From JANQRA01 sp035762545 (GTDB lineage Bacteria; Actinomycetota; Acidimicrobiia; Spongiisociales; ZC4RG35), in assembly GCA_035762545.1 (NCBI GenBank), contig DASTOM010000008.1:119739-183738 (forward strand): a stretch of 64,000 nucleotides of DNA. The letters are read 5' to 3'. This document shows positions 1 to 7,993 of this stretch, piece by piece. The notes under the pieces were generated by a model. That model made no database searches, was not told the origin of the DNA, and saw only the letters and a list, made by a program, of their open reading frames with translations. The translations under genes and the position numbers were made by a program. The stretch's first letter is position 1, and every line of letters begins with the position of its first letter.

Positions 1-1
1 C

Positions 2-1237
2 GCACGTCTTGCCGACAATCCGCTCCCCTGGCACAGCCACCTGGGGAGCCGTTCCATGGCGACGTTGGTACCCGCTCTGAGCTCCACGGGCGGTGTTCGC
101 TACTGGGACTCGGTCGTCGACGACGCCAGACACACGATGACCGTCGTTCGCACAGCCGCCGCTCACGGTGCGTTCGTGGCCAACAGCACCCGGATCACCG
201 GACTGGATCTCGAGCCCGGAAAGCCGGGATCGGTCTCGGCGGTCGACCTGGAGACGGGACGCTCGGTGTCGGTTCGGACCCGGGCCGTGATCAACGCGTC
301 GGGAGTCTGGACCGACGACATCGAGAGCATGGCCGGTGATAGGCGCATCGACGTTCAGGCCTCGAAGGGGATCCACCTCCTCGTCCCCCGTGATCGGATC
401 GACTCTCAGACCGGGATAATCCTTCGCACCAAGGCGAGTGTCCTCTTCGTCATACCCTGGGGCGATCATTGGATCGTGGGGACGACAGACACCCCGTGGT
501 CGCTCCGGCGGGCTCACCCCGCAGCGAGCCGCTCCGACATCGACTATCTGCTCACCTGGGTGAACAGTGTCCTGAAGGAGCCGATCCGGGCCGGGGACAT
601 CGTGGGGGTCTACGCCGGGCTCCGGCCCCTGCTCAAGGGTGAGTCGGATCAGACCTCGAAGCTGAGCCGCGAGCACGCAGTGATCGACCGGGGCACCGGG
701 TTGATCAGCGTTGCCGGTGGCAAATACACCACCTATCGCGTCATGGCGTCAGACGCGGTCGACGCCGCCTTCTCCTACCTCGACAGACCGAGCGTGCCGG
801 CCGTCACCTCGTCTATTCCCTTGGTTGGCGCCACGCCTCACTCCGATGACCGACTCGTCGGCCGTTACGGAAGCATGACCGACCAGCTGAGCATGGGTGG
901 AGGTGGCGACCGCAAGGTGGTCGGCGACGCCCCGTACCTCCGGGCGGAGCTGGAGTACGCGGTTACCCATGAGGGTGCGCTCCACCTCGACGATGTCCTG
1001 ACCAGGCGGACCCGGCTGTCGATCGAGACCAGAGACCGGGGTGTGGCCGCGGCCCGGGTGGCCGCAGAGATCATGGCCGAGGTGCTCGCCTGGGACGGGG
1101 ACACGGTGGATCGGGAGATCGACCACTATGAGGCCCGGGTCGCCGCCGAACTGGACTCGCAGTCCCAACCCGACGACCACACCGCGGACGCCGCCCGCAT
1201 GGGAGCCCCGGACGTCAGGACGGGTGTGGCCGAGTAG
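2..1237 (+). CDS. glpD: Glycerol-3-phosphate dehydrogenase (FAD), 5'-truncated by window edge
   Basis: Oxidises sn-glycerol 3-phosphate to dihydroxyacetone phosphate with FAD, passing electrons to the respiratory chain at the membrane. The frame is open from the first bases of the window, so the N-terminal FAD-binding part lies outside. What is visible fits the GlpD substrate region: a Tyr-Trp-Asp then Asp-Asp-Ala-Arg signature early on, a GTTDTPW segment, and a GGKYTTYR segment near residue 240 of the visible part. It ends in the family's C-terminal helical domain (LTRRTRLSIETRDRG, then a run ending AEVLAWD). The ATG at position 56 is internal, not a start. The closing 30 residues are low-complexity and Asp/Ala-rich. 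Family assignment is firm; exact regulation cannot be judged because the promoter is absent. Confidence 0.93.
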   Translation, partial: ARLADNPLPWHSHLGSRSMATLVPALSSTGGVRYWDSVVDDARHTMTVVRTAAAHGAFVANSTRITGLDLEPGKPGSVSAVDLETGRSVSVRTRAVINASGVWTDDIESMAGDRRIDVQASKGIHLLVPRDRIDSQTGIILRTKASVLFVIPWGDHWIVGTTDTPWSLRRAHPAASRSDIDYLLTWVNSVLKEPIRAGDIVGVYAGLRPLLKGESDQTSKLSREHAVIDRGTGLISVAGGKYTTYRVMASDAVDAAFSYLDRPSVPAVTSSIPLVGATPHSDDRLVGRYGSMTDQLSMGGGGDRKVVGDAPYLRAELEYAVTHEGALHLDDVLTRRTRLSIETRDRGVAAARVAAEIMAEVLAWDGDTVDREIDHYEARVAAELDSQSQPDDHTADAARMGAPDVRTGVAE

Positions 1238-1249
1238 CCGGCCGGGGGG

Positions 1250-1708
1250 CTAGGGAAACCCGAGACGTAGCACCATCGCCGTGATGGTGAAGAGCAGGAG
1301 CAGCGTGTCGATGAGCCCGTATCGGGTGAGCTTGCCCACCGCACGACGGATGGCCGTCCCGTCACCGGACTCCACGGCCGCCGCAGCGTCGTCACCCCCG
1401 GGACCGAAGACGAACTGACCCAGGAGGGCACCGACAACGATCATCCCGAACCCGATCGTCACAAAGGGGGTGCCGAAGCCGAAGGCTTCGTTGTCCAGAA
1501 CCATGAGCACCCCGGTGATGAGGATCAGGATCGCGGCCGGGATGTAGAGACGCGTCGCCATCGCCGTCGTGATCCGATACCACCCGGCGAGCGCCTCGGT
1601 GCCCTGCCGGGCCGCCACGGGAGGAACCACAGCCTGAACCACGTTGGCGCCCAACCAGGTTCCGGCACCTGCGATGTGAAGGACCAGGAGAATCTCGCCG
1701 TAGGTCAT
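1250..1708 (-). CDS. Small integral membrane protein, DUF2269/CopD-like
   Basis: A 152-residue protein with four predicted membrane helices. The first contains LHIAGAGTWLGAN, a His-containing helix like those of DUF2269 and CopD-type membrane proteins, where the His may bind haem or metal. Helices 2 and 3 are about residues 50-70 and 80-105; a charged loop (about 105-125) precedes the last helix. It converges on glpD from the opposite strand with a 12-base gap. The ATG is 6 bases downstream of a TAGCTT hexamer on the minus strand, so the message is probably leaderless. The function is not known; the resemblance rests on hydropathy and the first-helix motif only. Confidence 0.7.
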   Translation of the reverse strand: MTYGEILLVLHIAGAGTWLGANVVQAVVPPVAARQGTEALAGWYRITTAMATRLYIPAAILILITGVLMVLDNEAFGFGTPFVTIGFGMIVVGALLGQFVFGPGGDDAAAAVESGDGTAIRRAVGKLTRYGLIDTLLLLFTITAMVLRLGFP

Positions 1709-1714
1709 GTCTTC

Positions 1715-1720
1715 AAGCTA
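1715..1720 (-). promoter_or_regulatory. -10 element TAGCTT of leaderless promoter
   Basis: On the minus strand TAGCTT ends 6 bases before the ATG at 1708. This TANNNT-N6-start spacing recurs across the window and places transcription start at or next to the start codon. Confidence 0.6.
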
Positions 1721-1754
1721 CTCAGCTCGATATCTCAGAAACGGAGCTTCGACA

Positions 1755-1760
1755 TACGAT
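1755..1760 (+). promoter_or_regulatory. -10 element TACGAT of leaderless promoter
   Basis: TACGAT is followed by 7 bases and the GTG at 1768. No purine-rich ribosome-binding site is present. It lies 35 bases from the opposing TAGCTT element of the minus-strand gene, so the two genes share one short divergent region. Confidence 0.6.
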
Positions 1761-1767
1761 CTCGACC

Positions 1768-2142
1768 GTGACCCCCAAGAGCGAACCGCCCGGTTGTCGC
1801 AGCGCGGCCATCTCCGCCGGTCTCCTCGTAGCGGCCGCCATCGTGTTCATGGCCGTCGGTCTCGCTCTCGGGAACGATCAGGGTTGTGTGGACGGCTGTG
1901 AGACCCTGGCATTGACAATGTTGTTCGCCGGGCTCCCCGTGTCCGCAGTGTTCATGGTCTCGATCGGTGATCTCGTGCTCGCCTGGCCCCTCGACATCAC
2001 CTTCTGGGTCGTGATCGGATTCCTTCTCGCCCGGCTCGCTGACAACCGTGACCGCAGTGTCCTGGGCCTCACCCTCGTGACCATTCTGATCGCCCTGGGC
2101 TACGGACTAGTCCTATCGCAGTTCGTCGAATTAGCCATTTAG
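1768..2142 (+). CDS. Hypothetical four-helix membrane protein
   Basis: A 124-residue protein that I do not recognise. It begins with a short hydrophilic segment, then hydrophobic stretches at about residues 16-34, 46-62, 70-88 and 98-118, suggesting a small polytopic membrane protein. Two cysteines (DQGCVDGCE) lie in the first extracytoplasmic or cytoplasmic loop and could form a disulphide. GTG is chosen as start because it follows a -10-like TACGAT by 7 bases. It is divergent from the DUF2269-like membrane gene and is followed by a small secreted protein on the same strand. Confidence 0.6.
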   Translation: MTPKSEPPGCRSAAISAGLLVAAAIVFMAVGLALGNDQGCVDGCETLALTMLFAGLPVSAVFMVSIGDLVLAWPLDITFWVVIGFLLARLADNRDRSVLGLTLVTILIALGYGLVLSQFVELAI

Positions 2143-2160
2143 TCCCGGCCTCTCGTCACT

Positions 2161-2166
2161 TAGCGT
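2161..2166 (+). promoter_or_regulatory. Possible -10 element TAGCGT
   Basis: TAGCGT lies 9 bases before the ATG at 2176, slightly further than the 6-8 base spacing usual in this window, so the assignment is weaker than for the others. Confidence 0.35.
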
Positions 2167-2175
2167 GATCAGTGC

Positions 2176-2523
2176 ATGCAGGGAGTGAACACTCATCGTC
2201 TCGCCGGGTTGGGATTGGCCACGATCCTGACCTTGTCGGCAGCAGGGGGCGCTGCCGCAGTCTGGGTGGCGGGGGGACCCGGCGAGAACCTCTATCCCGA
2301 GAGAGGTGCGGACCTGATCGTCGAACTGACACAGGTCAACAACACGGTCCTCTGGACGTCGCTGGCCGGGAACGTCTCTCTCATCGAGACTACGGGGTGG
2401 CCGTCGAGTGACGGTACCCACGACCTCGGTGGAGCGCTCGTCATCGAGAAGCCCGCGAACCCACTCGCCGGCACCATCAACATCGGCGAGAAGCCACAGT
2501 CGGTCGAGTTCAGCCTCGACTGA
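2176..2523 (+). CDS. Small secreted hypothetical protein
   Basis: A 115-residue protein with a signal-peptide-like N-terminus: a His/Arg start, a hydrophobic core (LGLATILTLSAAGGAAAVWV) and a small-residue cleavage region near residue 30. The remaining 85 or so residues look like a small beta-rich domain without cysteines or known motifs. There is no lipobox. An internal GTG nine bases later is an alternative start. No function can be assigned; placement between membrane proteins and a convergent M16 peptidase is uninformative. Confidence 0.5.
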   Translation: MQGVNTHRLAGLGLATILTLSAAGGAAAVWVAGGPGENLYPERGADLIVELTQVNNTVLWTSLAGNVSLIETTGWPSSDGTHDLGGALVIEKPANPLAGTINIGEKPQSVEFSLD

Positions 2524-2602
2524 TTCAGCCCGGCCCAACCCCTCCAACCAACCAGAGTGCAGGCAGGAGTGTGCCTCCACGGCACATCCCTGCACGATCG
2601 AT

Positions 2603-3859
2603 TCAGACCTTCAGGTAGTCGTCCAGGTCGTTGGCTTCGAACGGCCCAACTGCACCGAGAACCCGGGTCGGGGCGCCATACATGTCGGTGGCGACTGATT
2701 GCACATCGTCGAGAGTGACCGCGTCGAGCTTGGCCAGCCGCTCGTCCACCGACAGATGGGGCATCCCGGCCAGCTCGTCCCGGCCGAGACGGACCATCCG
2801 GCTGTTGGCATCCTCGAGGGATAGGGCCAGACCGCCCCGCATCGAGCCCTTGGCCCGATCGAGCTCTCCGGGTGTGATGCCGTTCTCGACGACCTTGGCG
2901 AGCTCATCCCGGATGACAGTTAGCGCGGTGTCGGTCTGGTTGGGAGTGGTCCCGACATGGACCCCCCACGCTCCGTTGTCGGCATAGGACAGCTTGAACC
3001 CGTAGATGGCGTAGGCAAGGCCACGCTCCTCGCGGACTTCTTGGAACAGACGTGACGACATGCCAGAACCCATCACGTGGTTGAGCACCTCGAACGCCCA
3101 GCGCCGCTCGTCGGCCCGGGGGAGGCCTGGCCCTCCCAGCACCAGGTGGGCCTGCTCGGTCTCCCGAACGGTGAGGTTGACCCTTGGCTCGACGGCCACC
3201 GGCGACAGATGATGATCTACTGCCTCACCCGACCATTCCCCGAAACGCTCGGCCACCGCCTCGACGAAGTCTGCATGGTCGACGGAGCCGGCGGCCGCCA
3301 CCACCATCGACCCTGCTCCGTACCGCCGCTTCCAGTACCCGTGGATGTCGTCCCGGGTCATCCCCCTGATCGACTCCCGGGTCCCCAGGACCGGCTCTTC
3401 GAGAGGATGCCCGGCGAAGACGGCCGTTGAGAAGTTCTCGAAGACGACGTCTGACGGGTCGTCGTCGTTCATGTTGATCTCCTCCACCACCACGTGACGT
3501 TCGGAGTCGATCTCGTGGAGCCGGAAGGCGGGGCGCTGGATGATCTCGGCTAGGACGTTCAGGCCGATCGGCAGATCCTGGTCGAGGAGCCTCGCCCAGT
3601 AGCAGGTGGTCTCCTTCGAGGTGAAGGCGTTCGACTCGGCCCCGATCGCATCGAGTGTCTCATTCACCTCGCGTGCAGAGAGCTCGTCCGATCCCTTGAA
3701 GAGGAGATGCTCGAGAAAGTGGGAGACCCCGGCCTCGTTGGCTTCCTCATCTCTCGTCCCGGTGTCGACCCAGCACCCGAGGGCGACGGAGCGGAGCGAG
3801 GGCATGGTCTCGGTGATGATCCGCAGACCGTTGGGGAGCGTCGTGAGGTCGTAGTGCAC
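2603..3859 (-). CDS. M16 family zinc metallopeptidase (pitrilysin/processing-peptidase type)
   Basis: About 418 residues, the usual size of single-unit bacterial M16 proteins that resemble the beta subunit of mitochondrial processing peptidase. The inverted zinc motif HxxEH is seen as HFLEH at residues 47-51, with a distal conserved Glu in the following helix region (NAFTSKETTCYW then a VVVEEI segment supplying the third ligand). The C-terminal half has the family's R/Y-type substrate-binding fold (an ERGLAYAIYG segment). The protein likely cleaves peptides in the cytoplasm or at the membrane. The reading frame stays open to 4018, but the GTG at 3859 is preferred: a TACGCT hexamer lies exactly 7 bases upstream, and family N-termini begin at this point. 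The extra upstream codons would run through two hairpins. Confidence 0.9.
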   Translation of the reverse strand: MHYDLTTLPNGLRIITETMPSLRSVALGCWVDTGTRDEEANEAGVSHFLEHLLFKGSDELSAREVNETLDAIGAESNAFTSKETTCYWARLLDQDLPIGLNVLAEIIQRPAFRLHEIDSERHVVVEEINMNDDDPSDVVFENFSTAVFAGHPLEEPVLGTRESIRGMTRDDIHGYWKRRYGAGSMVVAAAGSVDHADFVEAVAERFGEWSGEAVDHHLSPVAVEPRVNLTVRETEQAHLVLGGPGLPRADERRWAFEVLNHVMGSGMSSRLFQEVREERGLAYAIYGFKLSYADNGAWGVHVGTTPNQTDTALTVIRDELAKVVENGITPGELDRAKGSMRGGLALSLEDANSRMVRLGRDELAGMPHLSVDERLAKLDAVTLDDVQSVATDMYGAPTRVLGAVGPFEANDLDDYLKV

Positions 3860-3866
3860 GTCCGGA

Positions 3867-3872
3867 AGCGTA
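3867..3872 (-). promoter_or_regulatory. -10 element TACGCT of the M16 peptidase
   Basis: Minus-strand TACGCT with a 7-base spacer to GTG at 3859. It decides the start of the peptidase gene against the much longer open frame. Confidence 0.55.
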
Positions 3873-3909
3873 AAGCGCGAGCGGACCTTGCGGGAAGTCC
3901 TCGACGGCG

Positions 3910-3936
3910 CATTTGAGTTGCTTCGCAACTCAAATG
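3910..3936. repeat. Perfect 12-bp inverted repeat (hairpin) between divergent genes
   Basis: Arms 3910-3921 and 3925-3936 are perfectly complementary with a 3-base TTC loop (arm core ATTTGAGTTGC). It is AT-richer than its surroundings and lies in the intergenic region between the divergent M16 peptidase and VWA genes. It is not followed by a T-run and both neighbours point away, so it is not a terminator for either; an operator or regulatory hairpin is more likely. Confidence 0.7.
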
Positions 3937-3958
3937 TCGAATCGGCTTCCAATTCGAC
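3936..3958. repeat. Second, adjacent 7-bp inverted repeat
   Basis: GTCGAAT (3936-3942) pairs with ATTCGAC (3952-3958) across a 9-base loop, directly abutting the preceding hairpin. It overlaps the position expected for the -35 element of the plus-strand VWA gene. Confidence 0.5.
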
Positions 3959-3975
3959 ACCTTGACAGGGCATGA

Positions 3976-3981
3976 GACAAT
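3976..3981 (+). promoter_or_regulatory. Possible -10 element GACAAT of the VWA gene
   Basis: GACAAT differs from TANNNT only in its first base, and lies 8 bases before GTG 3990. TTCGAC, 17 bases upstream at 3953-3958, could serve as -35. The fit is partial. Confidence 0.35.
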
Positions 3982-3989
3982 GAACGACT

Positions 3990-6077
3990 GTGCGCGGACG
4001 CGAGCAAACCTTTCTCACCGACCTGATCGGGCCCGAGGACCAGGCGATCGAAGCCGTGGTGGGTCGATATCAGAAGGTCGCACCGGCGGTGACCAGGCTG
4101 GCGAGGAGTCTCAGCGACAACCCGAATCTTCGGGTCAGGCTGGGCCCGGAGTCGTCAGCCTCGGCCGACGAGATCGTCTGCGATCCCCGAATCTTCCAGG
4201 CGGCCTATCACCGCAACGCCCCGGTCACCCCCGACGAGGTGGCACTCGCCTCGGCGCTGCACGAGGTGCTGCATCTCGTCTCCACGAATCTCGAAGAGTC
4301 CAGGGAGCTCCCCCCGGACTGGCCGATAGAGGGCCAGGTGCCGCCCGACGCCGAAGTTGACCTGCTCACCGCACTGGAGCGGACGGAACGACCGGTGGCG
4401 GAAGTCCTGTTCTTCTCGCTCGAGGACGCACGTCAGGAGGCCCAGGGCCTCTCCATCTACCCCGGTGCCCGCTCGGTGCTTCAGGACCTCTATCTCTCGT
4501 CGCTGGGCCAGGCAATCCAACGCTCCGGTGCGCTCAGCCAGTTCGTCCTGGGCTGTTTCCTCCTCACGGGTGGCTATGTCGAACGTGAGGTCCTGGAACG
4601 GAGGTTCGAGGCGAAGGCTGCCGTTGCCCTCGACGACGCCTCCGACCACTGCACCGAGGCGGCAGAGTCGGACGACCCTTGGTATGTGGCTCAGCTCGCA
4701 CTGGAACTGGAGGCGATCGCCCGCGCCCACGGCCTGATCACCGAGGCTCCGGAAGCCGCCACCAGCTCCCAACGCAAAGCCCTGCAGAAGATGGAGGCTG
4801 AGAAGGCTGCCGAGGGGGTCGACACCGTGAGGATGGTCTCCCCGATAATCGCCGATTCGGAGTCGTACCAAGACACGAAGCGCTCGGCCGACGCCCGCTC
4901 CGCCGATTCCGACCGGAGGGGGGCATCGGACATCGCCAACGACGCCTCCACCGACCAACTCCTTCGAGTCAGCCAGGCTCCGCAGGTGTATCTCCCCACC
5001 GGTCAGGGCGGGAAGCTGCTGGTCACACCGATCCCATCGGCCTTCTCTGGCTTTGGGGAGGAGGGAGTGGCCGCAATAGCCGATGCGTCGAGACGATGGT
5101 CGGTCGACCAACGCCATGTCTCCGGCGAGCTGTTTCCTTTGTTCGCCGCCAACCAGCGCCGCGGGCTTCGGTCCGGGTTCGACCAGGGAGACGTATCACC
5201 ACACGCCGCCCTGTTCATCGGCGCCGGGCTCTATCAGCGTCTCTACGAGCGCAGGGCGTCCCGGACCCGACGCCGCTATGCCGTCTCCCTGCTCGTCGAC
5301 GGCTCCGCCTCGATGCTGAGCCCAGGCCGGAACGCACACGCCGGCACACAATGGGCCATGCCCGCCGCGCTGCTTGGTGCCTGGAGCATGGCCCGGCTCT
5401 GTGACGAGCTTCAGATCGACTTCGAGGTGGCCCTGTTCAACCGGGGCTTCGCCGCCCGACCCGACGACACCGAAGAGACCTACGTTCGGGGCCGATCCGC
5501 AGCCACGGCAGGGTTGAAGCGGACCCAGGGGTCGGCGGCCGACCGCCTCACCTCGACCGTCAATCACTACATGGTGAAGCCTTTCGACAGGCGCTGGCGT
5601 GACTCCCAACACACACTGGCCGGGCTCTTCTTCACCGCCATGAACCCGAAACGGGCGGCAACCATGGCCCGGAAAGACTCGAGATCGGCGCCACCGGTGT
5701 CCCTCTTCGAGAAGGCATCGAACGTGGACGAGTTCAATGTGATCCATGCCGCCGAGCGGATGGGCCGGCTCGGTGCCGAGGTGCGGATTCTGATGATCCT
5801 CGCCGACGGGATGACCAGAGGGTCCATCCAGGCCCTCACCAGGTCGGTCGAGTCGGTGGAGCTGTCAGGCACCACGGTCATCGGCATCGGGATCGGAGAC
5901 CACACGGTCGACCAGGCTTACCGGCGACACGAAGTGGTCGACCAACCCGACCAACTCACCTCGGCGATGGTCGACGGCACCCGCGGAGCATTGAGAAGGA
6001 GTCTCGCCTACTCGGGTATGGACACCTGGTGGCTGAGAGCCTCAGAGTTCGAAGACAAGGAGAAATCAATTGCCTGA
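3990..6077 (+). CDS. VWA-domain protein with N-terminal zincin-like domain (CobT/DUF2201-like)
   Basis: A 695-residue protein with an N-terminal metallopeptidase-like domain and a C-terminal von Willebrand factor A domain. HEVLH at residues 91-95 matches the HExxH zinc motif, in a helix as in DUF2201-type proteins. A charged, Ser/Asp-rich linker spans about residues 250-330. The VWA metal-ion-dependent adhesion site reads DGSASM near residue 436, with later conserved residues around LMILADGMT (about 610). Such proteins act with a MoxR/CobS-type AAA ATPase as metal-insertion or remodelling machines. The next gene is exactly such an AAA protein and overlaps by 8 bases, so the two almost certainly work together. 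The substrate is unknown, and no cobalamin genes are nearby, so a true cobaltochelatase role is not supported. Confidence 0.85.
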   Translation: MRGREQTFLTDLIGPEDQAIEAVVGRYQKVAPAVTRLARSLSDNPNLRVRLGPESSASADEIVCDPRIFQAAYHRNAPVTPDEVALASALHEVLHLVSTNLEESRELPPDWPIEGQVPPDAEVDLLTALERTERPVAEVLFFSLEDARQEAQGLSIYPGARSVLQDLYLSSLGQAIQRSGALSQFVLGCFLLTGGYVEREVLERRFEAKAAVALDDASDHCTEAAESDDPWYVAQLALELEAIARAHGLITEAPEAATSSQRKALQKMEAEKAAEGVDTVRMVSPIIADSESYQDTKRSADARSADSDRRGASDIANDASTDQLLRVSQAPQVYLPTGQGGKLLVTPIPSAFSGFGEEGVAAIADASRRWSVDQRHVSGELFPLFAANQRRGLRSGFDQGDVSPHAALFIGAGLYQRLYERRASRTRRRYAVSLLVDGSASMLSPGRNAHAGTQWAMPAALLGAWSMARLCDELQIDFEVALFNRGFAARPDDTEETYVRGRSAATAGLKRTQGSAADRLTSTVNHYMVKPFDRRWRDSQHTLAGLFFTAMNPKRAATMARKDSRSAPPVSLFEKASNVDEFNVIHAAERMGRLGAEVRILMILADGMTRGSIQALTRSVESVELSGTTVIGIGIGDHTVDQAYRRHEVVDQPDQLTSAMVDGTRGALRRSLAYSGMDTWWLRASEFEDKEKSIA
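6057..6062 (+). promoter_or_regulatory. Shine-Dalgarno AAGGAG deciding a TTG start
   Basis: AAGGAG with a 7-base spacer to the TTG at 6070. It lies inside the end of the upstream VWA gene and supports translation of the downstream AAA gene from TTG. Confidence 0.65.
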
Positions 6078-7062
6078 GACAGTTGTGTTCGAGGACCCCA
6101 CCGGAGAGGGGAAGCCGATCGAGTTGGAGAGGTTCGATGTCCCCGCCGACCTGGCGGACGTCGAGCTGCGGGAGCGCAAGATCCCCGAACCCGATCCCCA
6201 CTACGTGGACCTCGGGATGCTCTATCGCTTCGCCCAGGTTGAGCAGGCCCGTCGCAGTGGAGCCGATGGTTTGGTCCCGCTCCACGTCGCGGTGCGGGGG
6301 CACATGGGGACCGGCAAGGACCATGACATCGAGCAGTTCGCCGCAGCCATGGGCCTCCCCTACTTCCGGATCCCGCTCACCGGTGAGGTCAGAGACGTCA
6401 CCCTCATCGGGTCGACACACCTACACGGTGACGGCAAGGGTGGGACCGAGTCGCGTTGGGAGGACGGTGACATAACCCGTGCCTTGCGCGGCCCTGCCCT
6501 GTTGAACCTCTCGGAGCTGAATGCCGCAGGTGCCGAGACTCTCTTCGCGTTGCATGCCCTGCTCGATCGGTATGCGGCTCTCGACCTTCCGAACGGGGAA
6601 ACGGTCCGACTCCGCGACGACGTACGCATCTACGGGACGATGAACCCGACCGACATCCGCGACTATGCCGGCACGCAGACGTTGAACAAGGCGTTCGCCG
6701 ACCGGTGGGTGATCTGGGAGAAGGCCTTTCCCGGTGACGACCAGGTCAAGGCGATGCTGGCCAGGCGTTATCCCAGCTTGAAGGACGTCTACGTCGAAGC
6801 GATCGCTCGTTTGAGCGTCGAGATCAACGCTTCGTTCGACGCCAGCGACACCGGCACCCGTGTCGAGACTCCGCTCTCCCTGCGCTCGGTGCTCGATCGT
6901 CTGCCCACGGGTCTCGTCATCTACGCCAAAGCCGACGATCCGCTGCGCAAGGCCTGGGAGGAGTTCGTCCTTCCCCAGGTCGACCGGTACGACCGGGACC
7001 ATTACGAGACCGTGTGGAACGCCGTCGTGCGTCGGGGACCGTCGGAGAAGCCGTTCAAGTGA
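6070..7062 (+). CDS. CobS/MoxR-like AAA protein with degenerate Walker motifs
   Basis: A 330-residue AAA-fold protein resembling CobS. The P-loop reads GHMGTGKD at residues 77-84: the usual Ser/Thr after the Lys is Asp. The Walker B region reads LLNLSEL at 144-150, where the first acidic residue is Ser and only the Glu remains. A sensor-1-like Asn (GTMNPT, about residue 200) and a candidate arginine finger (DRWVIW, about 220) are kept. ATP binding may survive but hydrolysis may be impaired. TTG is the start, supported by AAGGAG 7 bases upstream and an 8-base overlap with the VWA gene. Partner of the preceding VWA/zincin protein by context; substrate unknown. Confidence 0.85.
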   Translation: MPETVVFEDPTGEGKPIELERFDVPADLADVELRERKIPEPDPHYVDLGMLYRFAQVEQARRSGADGLVPLHVAVRGHMGTGKDHDIEQFAAAMGLPYFRIPLTGEVRDVTLIGSTHLHGDGKGGTESRWEDGDITRALRGPALLNLSELNAAGAETLFALHALLDRYAALDLPNGETVRLRDDVRIYGTMNPTDIRDYAGTQTLNKAFADRWVIWEKAFPGDDQVKAMLARRYPSLKDVYVEAIARLSVEINASFDASDTGTRVETPLSLRSVLDRLPTGLVIYAKADDPLRKAWEEFVLPQVDRYDRDHYETVWNAVVRRGPSEKPFK

Positions 7063-7081
7063 AGCCGACCGCTTCGTTCGA

Positions 7082-7087
7082 TACCCT
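7082..7087 (+). promoter_or_regulatory. -10 element TACCCT of the haloalkane dehalogenase
   Basis: TACCCT, 6 bases, then ATG 7094. It fixes the start of the dehalogenase against the longer open frame that runs back into the AAA gene. Confidence 0.6.
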
Positions 7088-7093
7088 CGCCTG

Positions 7094-7987
7094 ATGAACA
7101 TCGAGGTGCTGCGCACCGAAGACGCCAGGTTCGACCCGCTGCCGGACTGGCCGTACCGACCCAAGTACGTCGACCACATCCCCGGATACGAAGGGCTGAG
7201 GATGCACTTCGTCGACGAGGGGGCCGCTGACGCTCCGGTTTTCCTCTGTCTCCATGGTGAGCCGACTTGGTCCTACCTGTACCGCAAGATGATCCCGGCG
7301 TTCCTGGAAGCCGACGTGCGGGTGGTGGCACCCGATTTCTTCGGTTTCGGGCGCTCCGACAAACCGGTCGACGACTCGGTCTACACCTGGGACTTCCACC
7401 GCGACGCCCTCCTCGGGCTCATCGAGAGACTCGACCTCGAGGATGTCACCCTCGTCGTCCAGGACTGGGGCGGCCTGCTCGGCCTCACCGTGCCGGTGGA
7501 CATGCCCGAGAGGATCTCCGGGCTGCTGGTGATGAACACGGTCTTTGCCGTCGGCGCCGAGCCCACCCCCGGATTCGTCGAGTGGAGGGACTACGTGGCA
7601 AACACACCGGACCTGGCGGTGGGCCGGTTGATGCAGAGATCCTGCCCACAACTCAGCGACGCCGAAGCCGCTGCATACGACGCCCCCTTCCCATCGGCGG
7701 GGCACAAGGCAGGGGTTCGCAGGTTCCCCGCCCTGGTTCCGACCGACCCGGACATGGACGGTGTCGAAGTCTCCAAACGGGCCGTCGAGTGGTGGTCGAA
7801 CGAGTTCGAGGGTCGATCGTTCATGGCGATCGGGGAGACCGACCCGGTACTCGCCTCGGCGATGCCTGCGGTCCACAAGCGCATCAAGGGGTGCCCGCCT
7901 CCGCTTCGCCTCCCTGAGGCGGGGCATTTCGTGCAGGAGTGGGGCGAAGAGGTGGCCCGTGCGGCTCTGGCCGAGTGGGGGATGTGA
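7094..7987 (+). CDS. Haloalkane dehalogenase, subfamily I (DhlA-like)
   Basis: Hydrolyses carbon-halogen bonds of haloalkanes to alcohol, halide and a proton, as a cytoplasmic alpha/beta hydrolase. The 297 residues align along their length with the DhlA-type subfamily: HGEPTW with oxyanion Glu56, nucleophile Asp124 followed by halide-binding Trp125 (VVQDWGG), acid Asp250 (GETDP) and base His278 (AGHFVQ). A Trp in the cap (FVEWRDY) matches the second halide-binding Trp of subfamily I. ATG follows a TACCCT hexamer by 6 bases. It lies 31 bases after the AAA gene and 6 bases before the LOG gene. Activity on real halogenated substrates is inferred from residues only; natural substrate unknown. Confidence 0.9.
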   Translation: MNIEVLRTEDARFDPLPDWPYRPKYVDHIPGYEGLRMHFVDEGAADAPVFLCLHGEPTWSYLYRKMIPAFLEADVRVVAPDFFGFGRSDKPVDDSVYTWDFHRDALLGLIERLDLEDVTLVVQDWGGLLGLTVPVDMPERISGLLVMNTVFAVGAEPTPGFVEWRDYVANTPDLAVGRLMQRSCPQLSDAEAAAYDAPFPSAGHKAGVRRFPALVPTDPDMDGVEVSKRAVEWWSNEFEGRSFMAIGETDPVLASAMPAVHKRIKGCPPPLRLPEAGHFVQEWGEEVARAALAEWGM

Positions 7988-7993
7988 CCCGAG

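Noticed and set aside
4155..5117. 320-codon minus-strand frame within the zincin-VWA gene
   Set aside because: No recognisable family; the plus-strand protein explains the region with HExxH and VWA motifs.
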